DNA of 64,000 nt from JAEXOD01 sp043805435. GTDB taxonomy: Bacteria; Bacteroidota; Ignavibacteria; Ignavibacteriales; Melioribacteraceae. Below, in pieces: positions 18,901-27,201 of this stretch. A program made the position numbers and the translations under genes. The notes below the pieces were generated by a model. The model was not told the DNA's origin and did not search any database. It saw nothing but the letters and a program-made list of their open reading frames with translations. Position 1 is the stretch's first letter. Every line of letters begins with the position of its first letter. Where the stretch lies: assembly GCA_043805435.1 (NCBI GenBank), contig JAZDHY010000100.1, forward strand, positions 4,464 through 68,463. Direction: 5' to 3'.

Positions 18901-19050
18901 CCAATTATTGCAGTTACTGCTTATACTATGAATAATGATAAGGAGGAGTTTCTTGCAGCCGGTTGTACTCATTATTTAGCTAAACCATTTTTACGTAAAA
19001 ACCTGTTGGATTTACTTGAAAGCATTTTTCAAACAGAGAATAATTTATAA
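15946..19050 (+). CDS. Hybrid histidine kinase REC-GAF-PAS-PAS-HisKA-HATPase-REC
   Basis: This protein of about 1034 residues has no evident membrane segment. In order: a receiver (about 5-125, acceptor Asp58 in V-I-S-D-I-V-M-P), a coiled coil (about 160-220), a GAF domain (about 225-375), two PAS domains (about 385-510 and 515-635), HisKA with His664 in N-M-N-H-E-L-R-T-P, HATPase_c (Y-N-L-V-D-N-A-I-K-Y-S; D-T-G-I-G-I-P; G-T-G-L-G-L-T-I), and a C-terminal receiver with Asp960 in L-M-D-I-N-L. ATG 15946 is preferred to ATG 15934 because GGTGA (15936-15940) precedes it at a usable distance. It overlaps cheB by 11 bases, so it belongs to the chemosensory operon. The N-terminal receiver is the likely acceptor from the CheA homologue. 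There is no GGDEF or DNA-binding output. Confidence 0.93.
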   Translation: MQNDNNLETILVAEDSPTQAEQLKYILENHNYNVIIAKDGKVALKLIFEQNPTLVISDIVMPEMDGYELCKTIKSTEEICNIPVILLTSLSRSEDVLEGISCGADNFITKPYREDYLISHIEQILANRKIHESERVRIGMEIVFGGKKRFITAGQQQMLTLLISTYEAAVQRNNELINTQNELEKLNEHLEELVIDRTVKLVDEIESRKLAEKKVIKLNRVYAVLSNINKAIVRIHDTKKLLEKACSIAIEEGKFQSVWIGLINFTTNKIETSATAGLAADLILDNYDQNPIINKIYSGKRFYSNNIGTENNLSEICKQNALTKGFKSFAIFPIKLMEKEIGGFCIFSNELDFFDELEINLLDEMVTDISFALQYIMNESERKRTEEKLRLSEEKFSLAFRSASYTLIITRISDGKIIELNDSFFAMTGYTIEDCKGKTTIGLNLWININDRNFITSELSKGNKIVGQEFLFRKKSGEILIGLFSAEMITIQNEKCVLSSINDITKRKLMEERLVESEELFRHSFEYAATGICIIGLDFKFIRINNAFIKMIGYEEKDLKELNLNEITYPEDKEISISKANAILDGKLDYYSFEKRYLNKNGSIIWAIVSVSLIRDVNNNPNFFITLINDITDRKRIEQELIKAKDKAEEMSRLKSNFLANMNHELRTPLNGILGFAGILVDELVTDYEHQEMAKAIFSSGKRLSDTLNLLLDLANIEAEKINISTSIVDVSKVIYNIYNAFKEAALAKNLQLNLIIKEDNIYALLDKQYFPTIIYNLVDNAIKYSTKGTVTIEAGIEIVDEHPWVSIKVIDTGIGIPAEKMKIIWKAFRQVSEGLNRSTEGTGLGLTIAKRITELLHGTITVESTDGYGSTFTVKFPARKNSEEILTAPIKTGEKLTIQVLNKQNKKTITSILYVEDDITNQNVVKMYVKNFYLIDTAENAISGLQLTKQKHYDVILMDINLGHGMNGVQLTKEIKKNPAYANTPIIAVTAYTMNNDKEEFLAAGCTHYLAKPFLRKNLLDLLESIFQTENNL

Positions 19051-19274
19051 AATAAGCTATTAGTTATGTAGGGCTATAAAAATATGCAACACGCTTTGGT
19101 GGGTGTGGCTTTGTTTCTTTTGCTTTTGGGCTATTAACGGAAACCTTTAACGCGGGAATGCTCATATATCAAAATCAAAAATAATAGTTAAAACCAACTA
19201 TTTTAATTTTTAATTGAAAAATGAATTTAAGTTAGGTAACTTTATAAGTTAAATAAAAATAAAATGAGTGTTTT

Positions 19275-20927
19275 ATGAAAATTGCAGTATGCCAATTAAA
19301 TTCTATAATTGGCAATTTGGAATGGAATAAGAAAAGAATATTAGAAAGTTATTATAAAGGAATAAAAGACGGTGTTGATTTAGTTATTTGTCCCGAACTT
19401 TCGTTATGCGGTTATCCTCCTCAGGATTTAGTTGAAAAAGAAGAATTTAGAAAAAAATTAACCGAATTTACAAATTTGGTAGCAGATGAAACAAATAAAG
19501 TTGGTCTAATATTTGGAACAATTACAGAAGAATTTGATGCTGTTGGAACAGGATTATATAATTCGGCAGTATTATGCTTTAATGGTAAAGTTCAATTTGT
19601 ACAAAAAAAGACTTTATTGCCAAATTACGATGTATTTGATGAAGTAAGATATTTTGAATCGGCAAAAGAAGTATCAGTATTTACTTTTAGAGGTGTAAAA
19701 CTTGGCATTTCAATTTGTGAAGATATTTGGAATGATTCCGATTATTGGAAAAAGAGACGCTACTCTGTTGATCCGGTACAAAGATTAGTTGATAAAGGGG
19801 CAGAAATATTAATTAATATATCTGCTTCGCCTTATGCTTATGGAAAACGTGAACAAAGGCGTAAAATGCTTTCTGTTTTAACCAAAACAGATAAGTTACC
19901 ATTAGTTTATACCTGCTGTGCCGGCGCACAGACCGATTTAATTTTTGATGGTGCAAGTATGTGTTTTAATGCGGCTGGTGATTTACAACTTATAGGAAAA
20001 AGATTTGATGAGGATTATTTTATTTTTGATACCGATATTACCTATGAACCCGTTAAAATTATAGAATCATCTTTTGAAGAAGAAGTATTAGATGCTTTAA
20101 TTTATGGAGTAAAAGAGTATAGCTTAAAGACCGGCTTTAAAAAAGCTCTAATTGGATTAAGCGGTGGTATTGACTCTGCAATTGTAGCATATATTGCCGT
20201 AAAAGCACTTGGCAAAGAAAACGTACATGTTGTTATGATGCCCTCAAAATATAGCAGCTTAGGCAGCATTAAAGATTCTGTGAAACTTATTGAAAATTTG
20301 AACATCTCATATAATACATTTAGCATTCAACCGGTATTTGATAAAGTATTGGAAGTTTTGGACCCTGTTTTTGCCCAAATCGAACCCAATGTTGCTGAAG
20401 AAAATATACAATCGCGTACACGCGGATTGTATTTAATGGCTCTTTCAAATAAATTTAATTATTTGTTATGTACAACAGGTAATAAAAGTGAAATAGCAGT
20501 AGGTTATGCTACCTTATATGGTGATATGTGCGGTGCAATAGCGGTTATTGGTGATGTTTACAAAACTCAAGTTTACCAAATTGCAAACTATATAAACAGA
20601 GAGGAAGAAATCATTCCTGCTGCTATTATTGAAAAAGCACCTTCTGCCGAGTTAAGGCCAAATCAAACGGATCAAGATTCTTTGCCGCCGTATGACTTGC
20701 TTGATTCTATTTTGAAAATGTATTTGGAAGAATATAAAGAATATGATGAAATTATTGAAACTATTGGGAATGAAGAAATTGTTTTAAAGACATTGCGTCT
20801 TGTTGACCTTAATGAATTTAAAAGAAAACAGGGTGCTCCCGTTTTAAGAGTTTCTACCAAAGCTTTTGGATATGGAAGAAGATTTCCAATTGTACACGGT
20901 TGGAAAAGAAAATTTAAACATAATTAA
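19275..20927 (+). CDS. nadE: Glutamine-dependent NAD+ synthetase
   Basis: The 550-residue enzyme makes NAD+ from nicotinic acid adenine dinucleotide, ATP and glutamine, the last step of NAD biosynthesis. The N-terminal nitrilase-type glutaminase domain shows Glu41 (C-P-E-L-S-L-C-G-Y-P), Lys112 (K-T-L-L-P-N-Y-D-V-F) and Cys148 (I-S-I-C-E-D-I-W). The C-terminal synthetase has the PP-loop L-S-G-G-I-D-S near residues 295-302 and the later T-T-G-N-K-S-E region. The length matches the two-domain bacterial form. It begins a new transcription unit 224 bases after the chemosensory cluster, and dsbD follows after 11 bases. Confidence 0.96.
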   Translation: MKIAVCQLNSIIGNLEWNKKRILESYYKGIKDGVDLVICPELSLCGYPPQDLVEKEEFRKKLTEFTNLVADETNKVGLIFGTITEEFDAVGTGLYNSAVLCFNGKVQFVQKKTLLPNYDVFDEVRYFESAKEVSVFTFRGVKLGISICEDIWNDSDYWKKRRYSVDPVQRLVDKGAEILINISASPYAYGKREQRRKMLSVLTKTDKLPLVYTCCAGAQTDLIFDGASMCFNAAGDLQLIGKRFDEDYFIFDTDITYEPVKIIESSFEEEVLDALIYGVKEYSLKTGFKKALIGLSGGIDSAIVAYIAVKALGKENVHVVMMPSKYSSLGSIKDSVKLIENLNISYNTFSIQPVFDKVLEVLDPVFAQIEPNVAEENIQSRTRGLYLMALSNKFNYLLCTTGNKSEIAVGYATLYGDMCGAIAVIGDVYKTQVYQIANYINREEEIIPAAIIEKAPSAELRPNQTDQDSLPPYDLLDSILKMYLEEYKEYDEIIETIGNEEIVLKTLRLVDLNEFKRKQGAPVLRVSTKAFGYGRRFPIVHGWKRKFKHN

Positions 20928-20938
20928 AAGGAAATTTA

Positions 20939-22708
20939 ATGTTACGCAAAATATTTTTTCTGTTTTTGTTTTTTGGGTTTATTTCTATAAATGCTCAATT
21001 TGGTGAAAATTTAGTAATAATTAAAACTAATCAGTCTTACGATTCACTAAAAGCAGGCATGGAATTAAAAGTTGCTTTTATTCTTAAAATTAATGAAGGC
21101 TGGCACATCAATTCAAATGTTCCTAACGATGAGTATTTAATTGCTTCAAAAGTGGAGCTTATTAAAGGAGGAATGTTTAAGTTTTACAATATTGAATTTC
21201 CTAAGGCAAAAGAGATTAAATTTGATTTTTCGGACACACCTGTTTCTGTTTATGAAGGAACTGTATCTGTAAAAGGAACAGTAAAAATTCCTGATGAAAC
21301 CAAAAAAGGGGCTTATAAATTAAATTTTGAGTTTACATATCAGGCGTGTAATAACGCCTCATGTATGCCCCCAACAACAGTTAAAAATATAATTGATTTT
21401 GTTGTAGTAGATGATGCTGCAAAAATAAGGGAAAATAATATTGTAACTTCTTCAGAAGTAATAACTTCGGCTCCGGAAACAAAAGAAGAAGTTGTTAAAC
21501 CCGCAGAAGAAGAAAGTTTGGCTCAAAAATTGGAATCAAGCGGTTTATTTATTAGTCTGCTTATTGTGTTTTTGGGTGGTTTAGCCTTAAATTTGACTCC
21601 TTGTGTTTATCCCTTAATACCTATTACCATTGGGTATTTTGGGGGACAAAGTGAAGGAAAAACCTCACGTTTGTTTGTGCTTGGTGTGTTGTATGTTTTG
21701 GGAATGGCTTTTACATATTCTATTGTTGGAGTAATAACATCGTTAAGCGGTGCTGTTTTTGGTGCTTTATTGCAAAATCCAATAGTAATAATAATTATTG
21801 CGTTAGTATTAATTGCTTTAGCATTAAGTATGTTCGGGTTATACGAGTTTAAGCTGCCCGATGCTCTGGTAATGAAAGCAGGTGGAGCCCAATCCGGGTT
21901 TTGGGGTGCTTTTTTTATGGGTTTAACAATGGGTATTGTAGCAGCCCCTTGTATAGGGCCTTTTGTATTAGGTTTGGTAACTGTTGTTGGTGCAAAAGGG
22001 GATCCCTTGTATGGCTTTTTAATGTTTTTTACACTTGCTGTAGGATTAGGTACTCCGTATTTAATTTTAGCATTATTTTCCGGCAAAATTAAAAGTCTGC
22101 CGCGCGCAGGTTTATGGATGGAAGCTATAAAACATATTTTTGGTTTTATTTTAGTTGGTATGGCAATATACTTTTTACAACCAATAATACCGGAACCTGT
22201 AAAATCCTATATATTACCAATATTTATGATTATTGCGGCATTATATATACTGTTTTTTGATAATTCCGCAAAAAATGTAAAAGGTTTTTCATTATTTAAG
22301 TATATAATTTCAATTATTGTTTTAGCATTTGCTGTTTATTTAATAATTCCAAGCGAAAAACTATCACCGGAATGGAAAAAATTTAGTCTGGAAGCATATA
22401 ATCAATCAATTGCTAATAACGAAAAAATAGTAATAGATTTTTATGCCGATTGGTGTATCCCTTGCAAAGAGTTGGATAAATTAACTTTTTCGGATTCTAA
22501 AATAATAAAAGAGTCAAAATTATTTACCTTTTATAAAGTTGATATGACACAGACACTTTCGGAAAAGAACGAAAAATTGCGCAAAAAGTTTAATATTTTA
22601 GGTATGCCGACTGTATTGATAATAGATAATAAGGGAAATGAAGTAAAAAGGCTTACAGGTTTTGTAAATGCAGAAGAATTTTATGATTATATGAAGTTAG
22701 CAAAATAA
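20939..22708 (+). CDS. dsbD: Thiol:disulfide interchange protein DsbD
   Basis: DsbD moves reducing power from cytoplasmic thioredoxin across the inner membrane to periplasmic thiol proteins, including those for cytochrome c maturation. The 589-residue protein has a signal peptide (1-19) and an N-terminal periplasmic alpha domain with cysteines in Y-Q-A-C-N-N-A-S-C-M-P. The membrane domain of about eight helices has the two conserved cysteines in N-L-T-P-C-V-Y-P and A-A-P-C-I-G-P. The C-terminal thioredoxin-like gamma domain has Y-A-D-W-C-I-P-C-K. All six functional cysteines are present, so it looks intact. AAAGGAAAT precedes the ATG; it lies 11 bases after nadE. Confidence 0.95.
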   Translation: MLRKIFFLFLFFGFISINAQFGENLVIIKTNQSYDSLKAGMELKVAFILKINEGWHINSNVPNDEYLIASKVELIKGGMFKFYNIEFPKAKEIKFDFSDTPVSVYEGTVSVKGTVKIPDETKKGAYKLNFEFTYQACNNASCMPPTTVKNIIDFVVVDDAAKIRENNIVTSSEVITSAPETKEEVVKPAEEESLAQKLESSGLFISLLIVFLGGLALNLTPCVYPLIPITIGYFGGQSEGKTSRLFVLGVLYVLGMAFTYSIVGVITSLSGAVFGALLQNPIVIIIIALVLIALALSMFGLYEFKLPDALVMKAGGAQSGFWGAFFMGLTMGIVAAPCIGPFVLGLVTVVGAKGDPLYGFLMFFTLAVGLGTPYLILALFSGKIKSLPRAGLWMEAIKHIFGFILVGMAIYFLQPIIPEPVKSYILPIFMIIAALYILFFDNSAKNVKGFSLFKYIISIIVLAFAVYLIIPSEKLSPEWKKFSLEAYNQSIANNEKIVIDFYADWCIPCKELDKLTFSDSKIIKESKLFTFYKVDMTQTLSEKNEKLRKKFNILGMPTVLIIDNKGNEVKRLTGFVNAEEFYDYMKLAK

Positions 22709-22785
22709 ATATAAAGATTGTTTAATATTAAATTTTTATTATTTTTGCATACAATAAACAAATTCAAAAAAATGAGTTGAGTAAA

Positions 22786-24633
22786 ATGTCACAAGAGAAA
22801 GAAATATTTGAGTTAACAGAAGTTACTGTTAGATTTGCCGGAGATTCTGGTGATGGTATGCAGCTAACTGGCTCACAGTTTAGCGATACTACGGCTTTGT
22901 TTGGAAACGATTTGAGTACACTACCCGATTATCCTGCTGAAATAAGGGCTCCTGCCGGAACAACCTATGGCGTAAGCGGTTTTCAGCTTCACTTCAGTTC
23001 TACTGTAAGTCATACTCCGGGAGATAGTCCCGATGTATTGGTAGCAATGAATCCTGCTGCTTTAAAAGTAAATTTAAAAGACCTTAAAAAAGGAGCAACA
23101 ATAATTGTAAATCAAGATGCTTTTGATTCAAAAAATTTACAATTAGCTAAATACAAAGAAAATCCATTGGAAAACGACTCTTTAGCAAATTACAGAGTGT
23201 ATATTGTCCCAATTACAACATTAACCTCAAATGCATTAAAAGACACAAAGCTAACTATGAAAGAAGTGGTTAGATGTAAAAACTTTTTTGCACTTGGCTT
23301 AATGTATTGGATGTTTAACCGCGAATTAAAACCTACAATAGATTGGATAGGTCAAAAATTTGCAAAAAAACCTGAACTTAAAGAAGCTAACGAAATAGCA
23401 CTTAAATCGGGTTATAATTATGGGGAACATACCGAATTATTTACAACCCGTTTTGATATTAAATCGGCACAATTGGCAAAAGGCACATATAGAAATATTT
23501 CCGGTAACGAAGCAACAGCAATTGGATTTGTGGCTGCATCTCTATTAGCCGACTTACCTTTGTTTTTAGGGTCATATCCTATAACTCCGGCTTCGGAAAT
23601 TTTGCATTATTTAAGCTATTATAAAAATTATGGTGTTAAAACTTTTCAGGCCGAAGATGAAATTGCAGGTATTGCAAGTGCAATAGGTGCTTCTTTTGGT
23701 GGTGCCTTAGCATTAACAACAACAAGCGGCCCCGGTTTGGCGTTAAAATCGGAAGCAATGGGTTTGGCTGTAATGACTGAATTACCTTTGGTTATTGTAG
23801 ATGTTCAAAGAGGCGGTCCAAGTACAGGTTTGCCAACTAAAACAGAACAAGCCGATTTATTTCAGGCATTATATGGAAGAAATGGCGAATCACCAATTCC
23901 GGTTTTAGCCGCAAGTACTCCAAGTGATTGTTTTTATATGGCAATTGAAGCAAGCCGTATTGCTCTAAAATATATGACTCCGGTTTTGCTGCTTACAGAT
24001 GGTTATATTGCTAATGGTGCAGAACCGTGGAAATTACCCGAAATTGATGAATTGGAACCTATTAAAATTAGTTATAGAAAAGAAGTTGAAGGATTTACAC
24101 CTTATTTAAGAGATGAAAACTTAGCCCGCCCTTGGGCAATACCGGGAACTCCGGGATTAGAACATAGAATAGGCGGTCTTGAAAAAGCTAATATTACCGG
24201 TTCTGTTAGTTATGATTCCGATAATCATGACTTAATGTGTAAATTACGTGCAAAAAAAGTAAAGGGAATTGCAAAAGATATTCCATTACTTAAGATATTA
24301 GGCGATGAAGATGCAGAAGTTTTAGTTGTAGGATGGGGTGGTACACGCGGTTCTATTTCTGAGGCAGTAAAATGTCTAAGAAACGAAGGCGTTAAGGCAG
24401 CACAAATTCATTTGAAATATATTAATCCTTTCCCTTCTAATTTAGGGGAAATATTAAAAAAATACAAACATGTTTTAATACCCGAAATAAATTTAGGACA
24501 GCTTGCAAGTGTAATTAAAAGTGAATATTTGGTTGATGTTATTCAGCTTAATATAATGAAAGGATTACCATTTAAGGCGCATGATATACAAAATAAGATT
24601 AGAGAAATACTTGGAGGCGAAAATGGAAAATAA
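22786..24633 (+). CDS. korA: 2-oxoglutarate (2-oxoacid):ferredoxin oxidoreductase, fused gamma-alpha subunit
   Basis: About 615 residues. The N-terminal gamma domain (about 10-200) shows F-A-G-D-S-G-D-G-M-Q-L-T-G. The alpha (pyrimidine-binding) domain starts near 225 with L-G-S-Y-P-I-T-P-A-S-E-I-L, A-E-D-E-I-A, T-T-T-S-G-P-G-L-A-L and Q-R-G-G-P-S-T-G-L-P-T-K-T-E. With KorB it forms a TPP enzyme that converts 2-oxoglutarate to succinyl-CoA with ferredoxin, or the reverse in reductive carbon fixation. The reading frame also contains an upstream TTG at 22777. ATG 22786 is taken as the start. Substrate preference (2-oxoglutarate versus other 2-oxoacids) is by family resemblance and the nearby TCA genes. 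Confidence 0.9.
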   Translation: MSQEKEIFELTEVTVRFAGDSGDGMQLTGSQFSDTTALFGNDLSTLPDYPAEIRAPAGTTYGVSGFQLHFSSTVSHTPGDSPDVLVAMNPAALKVNLKDLKKGATIIVNQDAFDSKNLQLAKYKENPLENDSLANYRVYIVPITTLTSNALKDTKLTMKEVVRCKNFFALGLMYWMFNRELKPTIDWIGQKFAKKPELKEANEIALKSGYNYGEHTELFTTRFDIKSAQLAKGTYRNISGNEATAIGFVAASLLADLPLFLGSYPITPASEILHYLSYYKNYGVKTFQAEDEIAGIASAIGASFGGALALTTTSGPGLALKSEAMGLAVMTELPLVIVDVQRGGPSTGLPTKTEQADLFQALYGRNGESPIPVLAASTPSDCFYMAIEASRIALKYMTPVLLLTDGYIANGAEPWKLPEIDELEPIKISYRKEVEGFTPYLRDENLARPWAIPGTPGLEHRIGGLEKANITGSVSYDSDNHDLMCKLRAKKVKGIAKDIPLLKILGDEDAEVLVVGWGGTRGSISEAVKCLRNEGVKAAQIHLKYINPFPSNLGEILKKYKHVLIPEINLGQLASVIKSEYLVDVIQLNIMKGLPFKAHDIQNKIREILGGENGK

Positions 24634-25663
24634 TATTAAAGTAGAAACTCAGGAAGTTAAGCTTACAGCAAAGGATTTTTCATCGGGAATAGATGTTAGA
24701 TGGTGCCCGGGTTGCGGCGATTATTCCGTTTTAGCACAAGTTCAAAGAACTTTTCCTGATATTGGAATAAAAAAAGAAAATATTGTTTGGGTTGCCGGCA
24801 TTGGATGCTCTAGTCGTTTTCCGTATTACATGGGAACATACGGATTCCATACTATCCATGGAAGAGCACCTGCAATTGCAACGGGATTAAAATTAACTCG
24901 CCCTGAACTTTCGGTTTGGGTTGCCACAGGCGATGGTGATTTAATGAGTATTGGCGGAAACCATTTTATTCATGCCTGCAGAAAAAATGTTGACTTGAAA
25001 ATATTAATGTTCAATAATCAGATATACGGATTAACAAAAGGTCAATATTCACCTACTTCCGAAAAGGGAAAAATAACAAAAAGCAGCCCTTATGGCTCTA
25101 TTGATTATCCTTTTAATCCTGCTTCATTAGCTCTTGGTTCGGAAGCAACATTTGTTGCAAAAACTTTAGATAGAGATCTTAAGCACATGCAGGAAATGAT
25201 AAAAAGAGCTGCCGAACATAAAGGTACTGCATTTATAGAAATATATCAAAATTGTGTTATTTTTAACGATGCCACTTTTGAAAATTTGACAAATAAAGAA
25301 ACTAAAGCCGATAATGTTTTGGTTCTTGAACATAATAAACCGATGGTTTTTGGTAAAAATAAAGAAAAAGCAATTAAATTGGATGGATTTACACCTGTAA
25401 TTATAGATTTGAATGACGGGCATAATTCAATAAACGACGCATTAGTACATGACGAATTTGATCAAAATCCTACTCGTGCTTTTATTTTAGCCCATTTAAA
25501 TGACCATGCCGGTTTGCCGACACCAATTGGTATATATCGCCAGATTATTAAACCAACATATAATGAGGCTTTAACTAGTCAAATTGAAATGGTTACAAAT
25601 AAAAAAGGTAAAGGTGATTTGAAAAAATTACTTTACGGAACAAGTACCTGGAAAGTAAAATAG
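24623..25663 (+). CDS. korB: 2-oxoglutarate (2-oxoacid):ferredoxin oxidoreductase beta subunit
   Basis: About 346 residues. It carries the thiamine-diphosphate domain: W-C-P-G-C-G-D-Y-S near the N-terminus, G-I-G-C-S-S-R-F-P-Y, the H-G-R-A-P-A-I-A-T-G segment, and the Mg/TPP motif G-D-G-D-L-M-S-I-G-G-N-H followed by N-N-Q-I-Y-G-L-T-K-G-Q. Start chosen at ATG 24623, because a perfect GGAGG (24613-24617) sits 5 bases upstream; an in-frame ATG at 24581 lacks such a site. It overlaps korA by 11 bases, implying translational coupling and a fixed subunit ratio. A strong terminator follows. Confidence 0.93.
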   Translation: MENNIKVETQEVKLTAKDFSSGIDVRWCPGCGDYSVLAQVQRTFPDIGIKKENIVWVAGIGCSSRFPYYMGTYGFHTIHGRAPAIATGLKLTRPELSVWVATGDGDLMSIGGNHFIHACRKNVDLKILMFNNQIYGLTKGQYSPTSEKGKITKSSPYGSIDYPFNPASLALGSEATFVAKTLDRDLKHMQEMIKRAAEHKGTAFIEIYQNCVIFNDATFENLTNKETKADNVLVLEHNKPMVFGKNKEKAIKLDGFTPVIIDLNDGHNSINDALVHDEFDQNPTRAFILAHLNDHAGLPTPIGIYRQIIKPTYNEALTSQIEMVTNKKGKGDLKKLLYGTSTWKVK

Positions 25664-25693
25664 ATTTTTTTTGTTAAGTTTAACATTTTTAAT

Positions 25694-25731
25694 AATACCC
25701 CTGTTTTTTATTTGATAGGGGTATTGTTTTT
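25694..25731 (+). terminator. Terminator after korAB
   Basis: AATACCCCT/AGGGGTATT is a perfect 9-bp stem with a 14-base T-rich loop, followed by GTTTTTAT. Confidence 0.82.
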
Positions 25732-25846
25732 ATAAATTATACGTGTTGCGCCCTTTGGGTTTTTGATATTATGGTTATATTAAACATCATTTATATTTAT
25801 AAGGAAATTGTATTTATAGTGTTGTATCTTTAGAGTTTAAATAATC

Positions 25847-26131
25847 GCGCCATAAACAGACTGTGTGAAAATTGGGGAATAATTGTAATAAAATGGAACT
25901 CATCCGTCTAAAATCAGCCGGACATTGTTCCCCAACCTCCCGCAAAAAGAGCGGGACAAGCTCTTCTCTTAAAAATAGAAGGGGAGTGACTGTAAAAATA
26001 TATAGAACAATAACATGCCGTTCTATATTTCCTCTCTCTTCAAAGAGAGGCGACAAAGGGGCGGTGCCCGGCTGAATTTTAGACGGGTGAGTTCGGTTTT
26101 TTTAATTTTAACACAGTTTGTTTATGGGGCG
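25847..26131. repeat. Nested imperfect inverted repeat (MITE- or REP-like element)
   Basis: Outer arms 25847-25873 and 26104-26131 are inverted copies (CCATAAACA-ACTGTGT-AAAATT with scattered mismatches). Inner arms 25896-25921 and 26068-26094 are better (GAACTCA-CCGTCTAAAAT-CAGCCGG). The interior holds further hairpins: CCCGC/GCGGG near 25940-25956, a TATAGAAC/GTTCTATA pair near 26002-26027, and CCTCTCT/AGAGAGG near 26031-26050. The GC content is higher than the surroundings and there is no ORF of its own worth calling. It looks like a non-autonomous mobile or REP-type intergenic repeat; copies elsewhere in the genome cannot be tested here. Confidence 0.72.
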
Positions 26132-26190
26132 GGCAAATGGAAAACAAAAATGGGTTTTTGCGCAACTAATAATTTTAATAACGAGTATAT

Positions 26191-27201
26191 ATGATAACAT
26201 TTAGTCAATTAGCTTCACTTATAAAAGATAATCAAAAATTTGTATTAACAAGTCATGTAAATCCCGATGCCGATGCTATTGGAAGTGAATTAGCTTTTTA
26301 TTATTTATTGAATAAAATGAATAAAGAAATTAAGATAATTAATTATAGTGCCACTCCCGAAAATCTTCTTTTTATGGATAAAAATAATATTATTGAACAA
26401 TATATTGCAGATATCCATAATGAGGAAATCAATAATTGTGATGTAATTGTTTTATTAGATCTAAATTCAATAAGCCGTACAAAAAGTATGGAAACGGTTA
26501 TACGAGCTGCCAAAAAAGAAATGATTTGTGTTGACCATCATGAATATCCTGAAAATTTTACTCAAAACATATTAATTGATACAAACAGTTGTGCCACCGG
26601 AGAAATTATATATAATTTTATTGAAAATACAAATATTATCAAACTAGATTATGATATTGCTTATGTATTATATGCTGCAATTATGACCGATACAGGTTCT
26701 TTCCGATACGAAAGGACAACTTCAAAAACTCATAAAATAATTGCCGAATTTTTGGATATCGGAGTAATTCCGAAAGAAATACACGAACAGATATATGATA
26801 ATTCGGGTTACGGTAAATTGAAGTTGTTGGGTGAAGTGTTAACAACATTACATTTAAATGGAGCGCAAAATGTAAGTTACATGATAATTACACAAAAAAT
26901 GATTGAGCAAAATGAGGTTGACGAATCGGAAGTTGATGGATTTGTTAATTATTGTTTGTCAATTAAGGGTGTATTTATAGGATTGTTATTTTTTGAATTA
27001 AAAGACGGATTTAAAGTCAGCCTGCGTTCAAGAGGGAATGTGCCTGTTAATCTAATGGCAAAAAAATATGGAGGAGGCGGCCATTATTTTGCTTCCGGCA
27101 TTAGATTTACGAATGAAGAAATGGAAAAATATATTCCATTAATAATTAAAGAAGCAGAAGAGTATATAAGCAAATATCAATTGGGAGAAAAAAATGTTTA
27201 A
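26191..27201 (+). CDS. nrnA: DHH-family oligoribonuclease / pAp phosphatase (NrnA-like)
   Basis: The 336-residue protein has DHH-domain motifs T-S-H-V-N-P-D-A-D-A-I-G-S-E (about 20-33), a conserved Asp in L-L-D-L-N-S, the D-H-H-E-Y-P signature near 117, and D-T-G-S-F-R-Y near 170. A C-terminal DHHA1 domain ends in G-G-G-G-H-Y-F-A-S-G (about 294-303). This is the arrangement of NrnA, which degrades 2-5 nt RNA fragments and dephosphorylates 3'-phosphoadenosine 5'-phosphate. It overlaps the next gene by 8 bases, so the two are cotranscribed. Cyclic-dinucleotide-linear-product cleavage (as in GdpP/DhhP relatives) is an alternative but lacks GdpP's extra domains. Confidence 0.92.
   Translation: MITFSQLASLIKDNQKFVLTSHVNPDADAIGSELAFYYLLNKMNKEIKIINYSATPENLLFMDKNNIIEQYIADIHNEEINNCDVIVLLDLNSISRTKSMETVIRAAKKEMICVDHHEYPENFTQNILIDTNSCATGEIIYNFIENTNIIKLDYDIAYVLYAAIMTDTGSFRYERTTSKTHKIIAEFLDIGVIPKEIHEQIYDNSGYGKLKLLGEVLTTLHLNGAQNVSYMIITQKMIEQNEVDESEVDGFVNYCLSIKGVFIGLLFFELKDGFKVSLRSRGNVPVNLMAKKYGGGGHYFASGIRFTNEEMEKYIPLIIKEAEEYISKYQLGEKNV

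Noticed and set aside
19051..19274. Pseudogene or repeat remnant between the hybrid kinase and nadE
   Set aside because: A slightly GC-richer stretch near 19095-19160 has no recognisable coding, inverted repeat or similarity within the window.
21607..22086. 159-codon minus-strand ORF inside dsbD
   Set aside because: Antisense shadow of a hydrophobic coding region; the product is Pro/Lys/Asn/Ile-rich with no family.
25814..26075. Two overlapping ORFs of 67-80 codons on opposite strands within the nested repeat
   Set aside because: They coincide with the inverted-repeat arms and hairpins, have no ribosome site and encode low-complexity, arginine-rich products.
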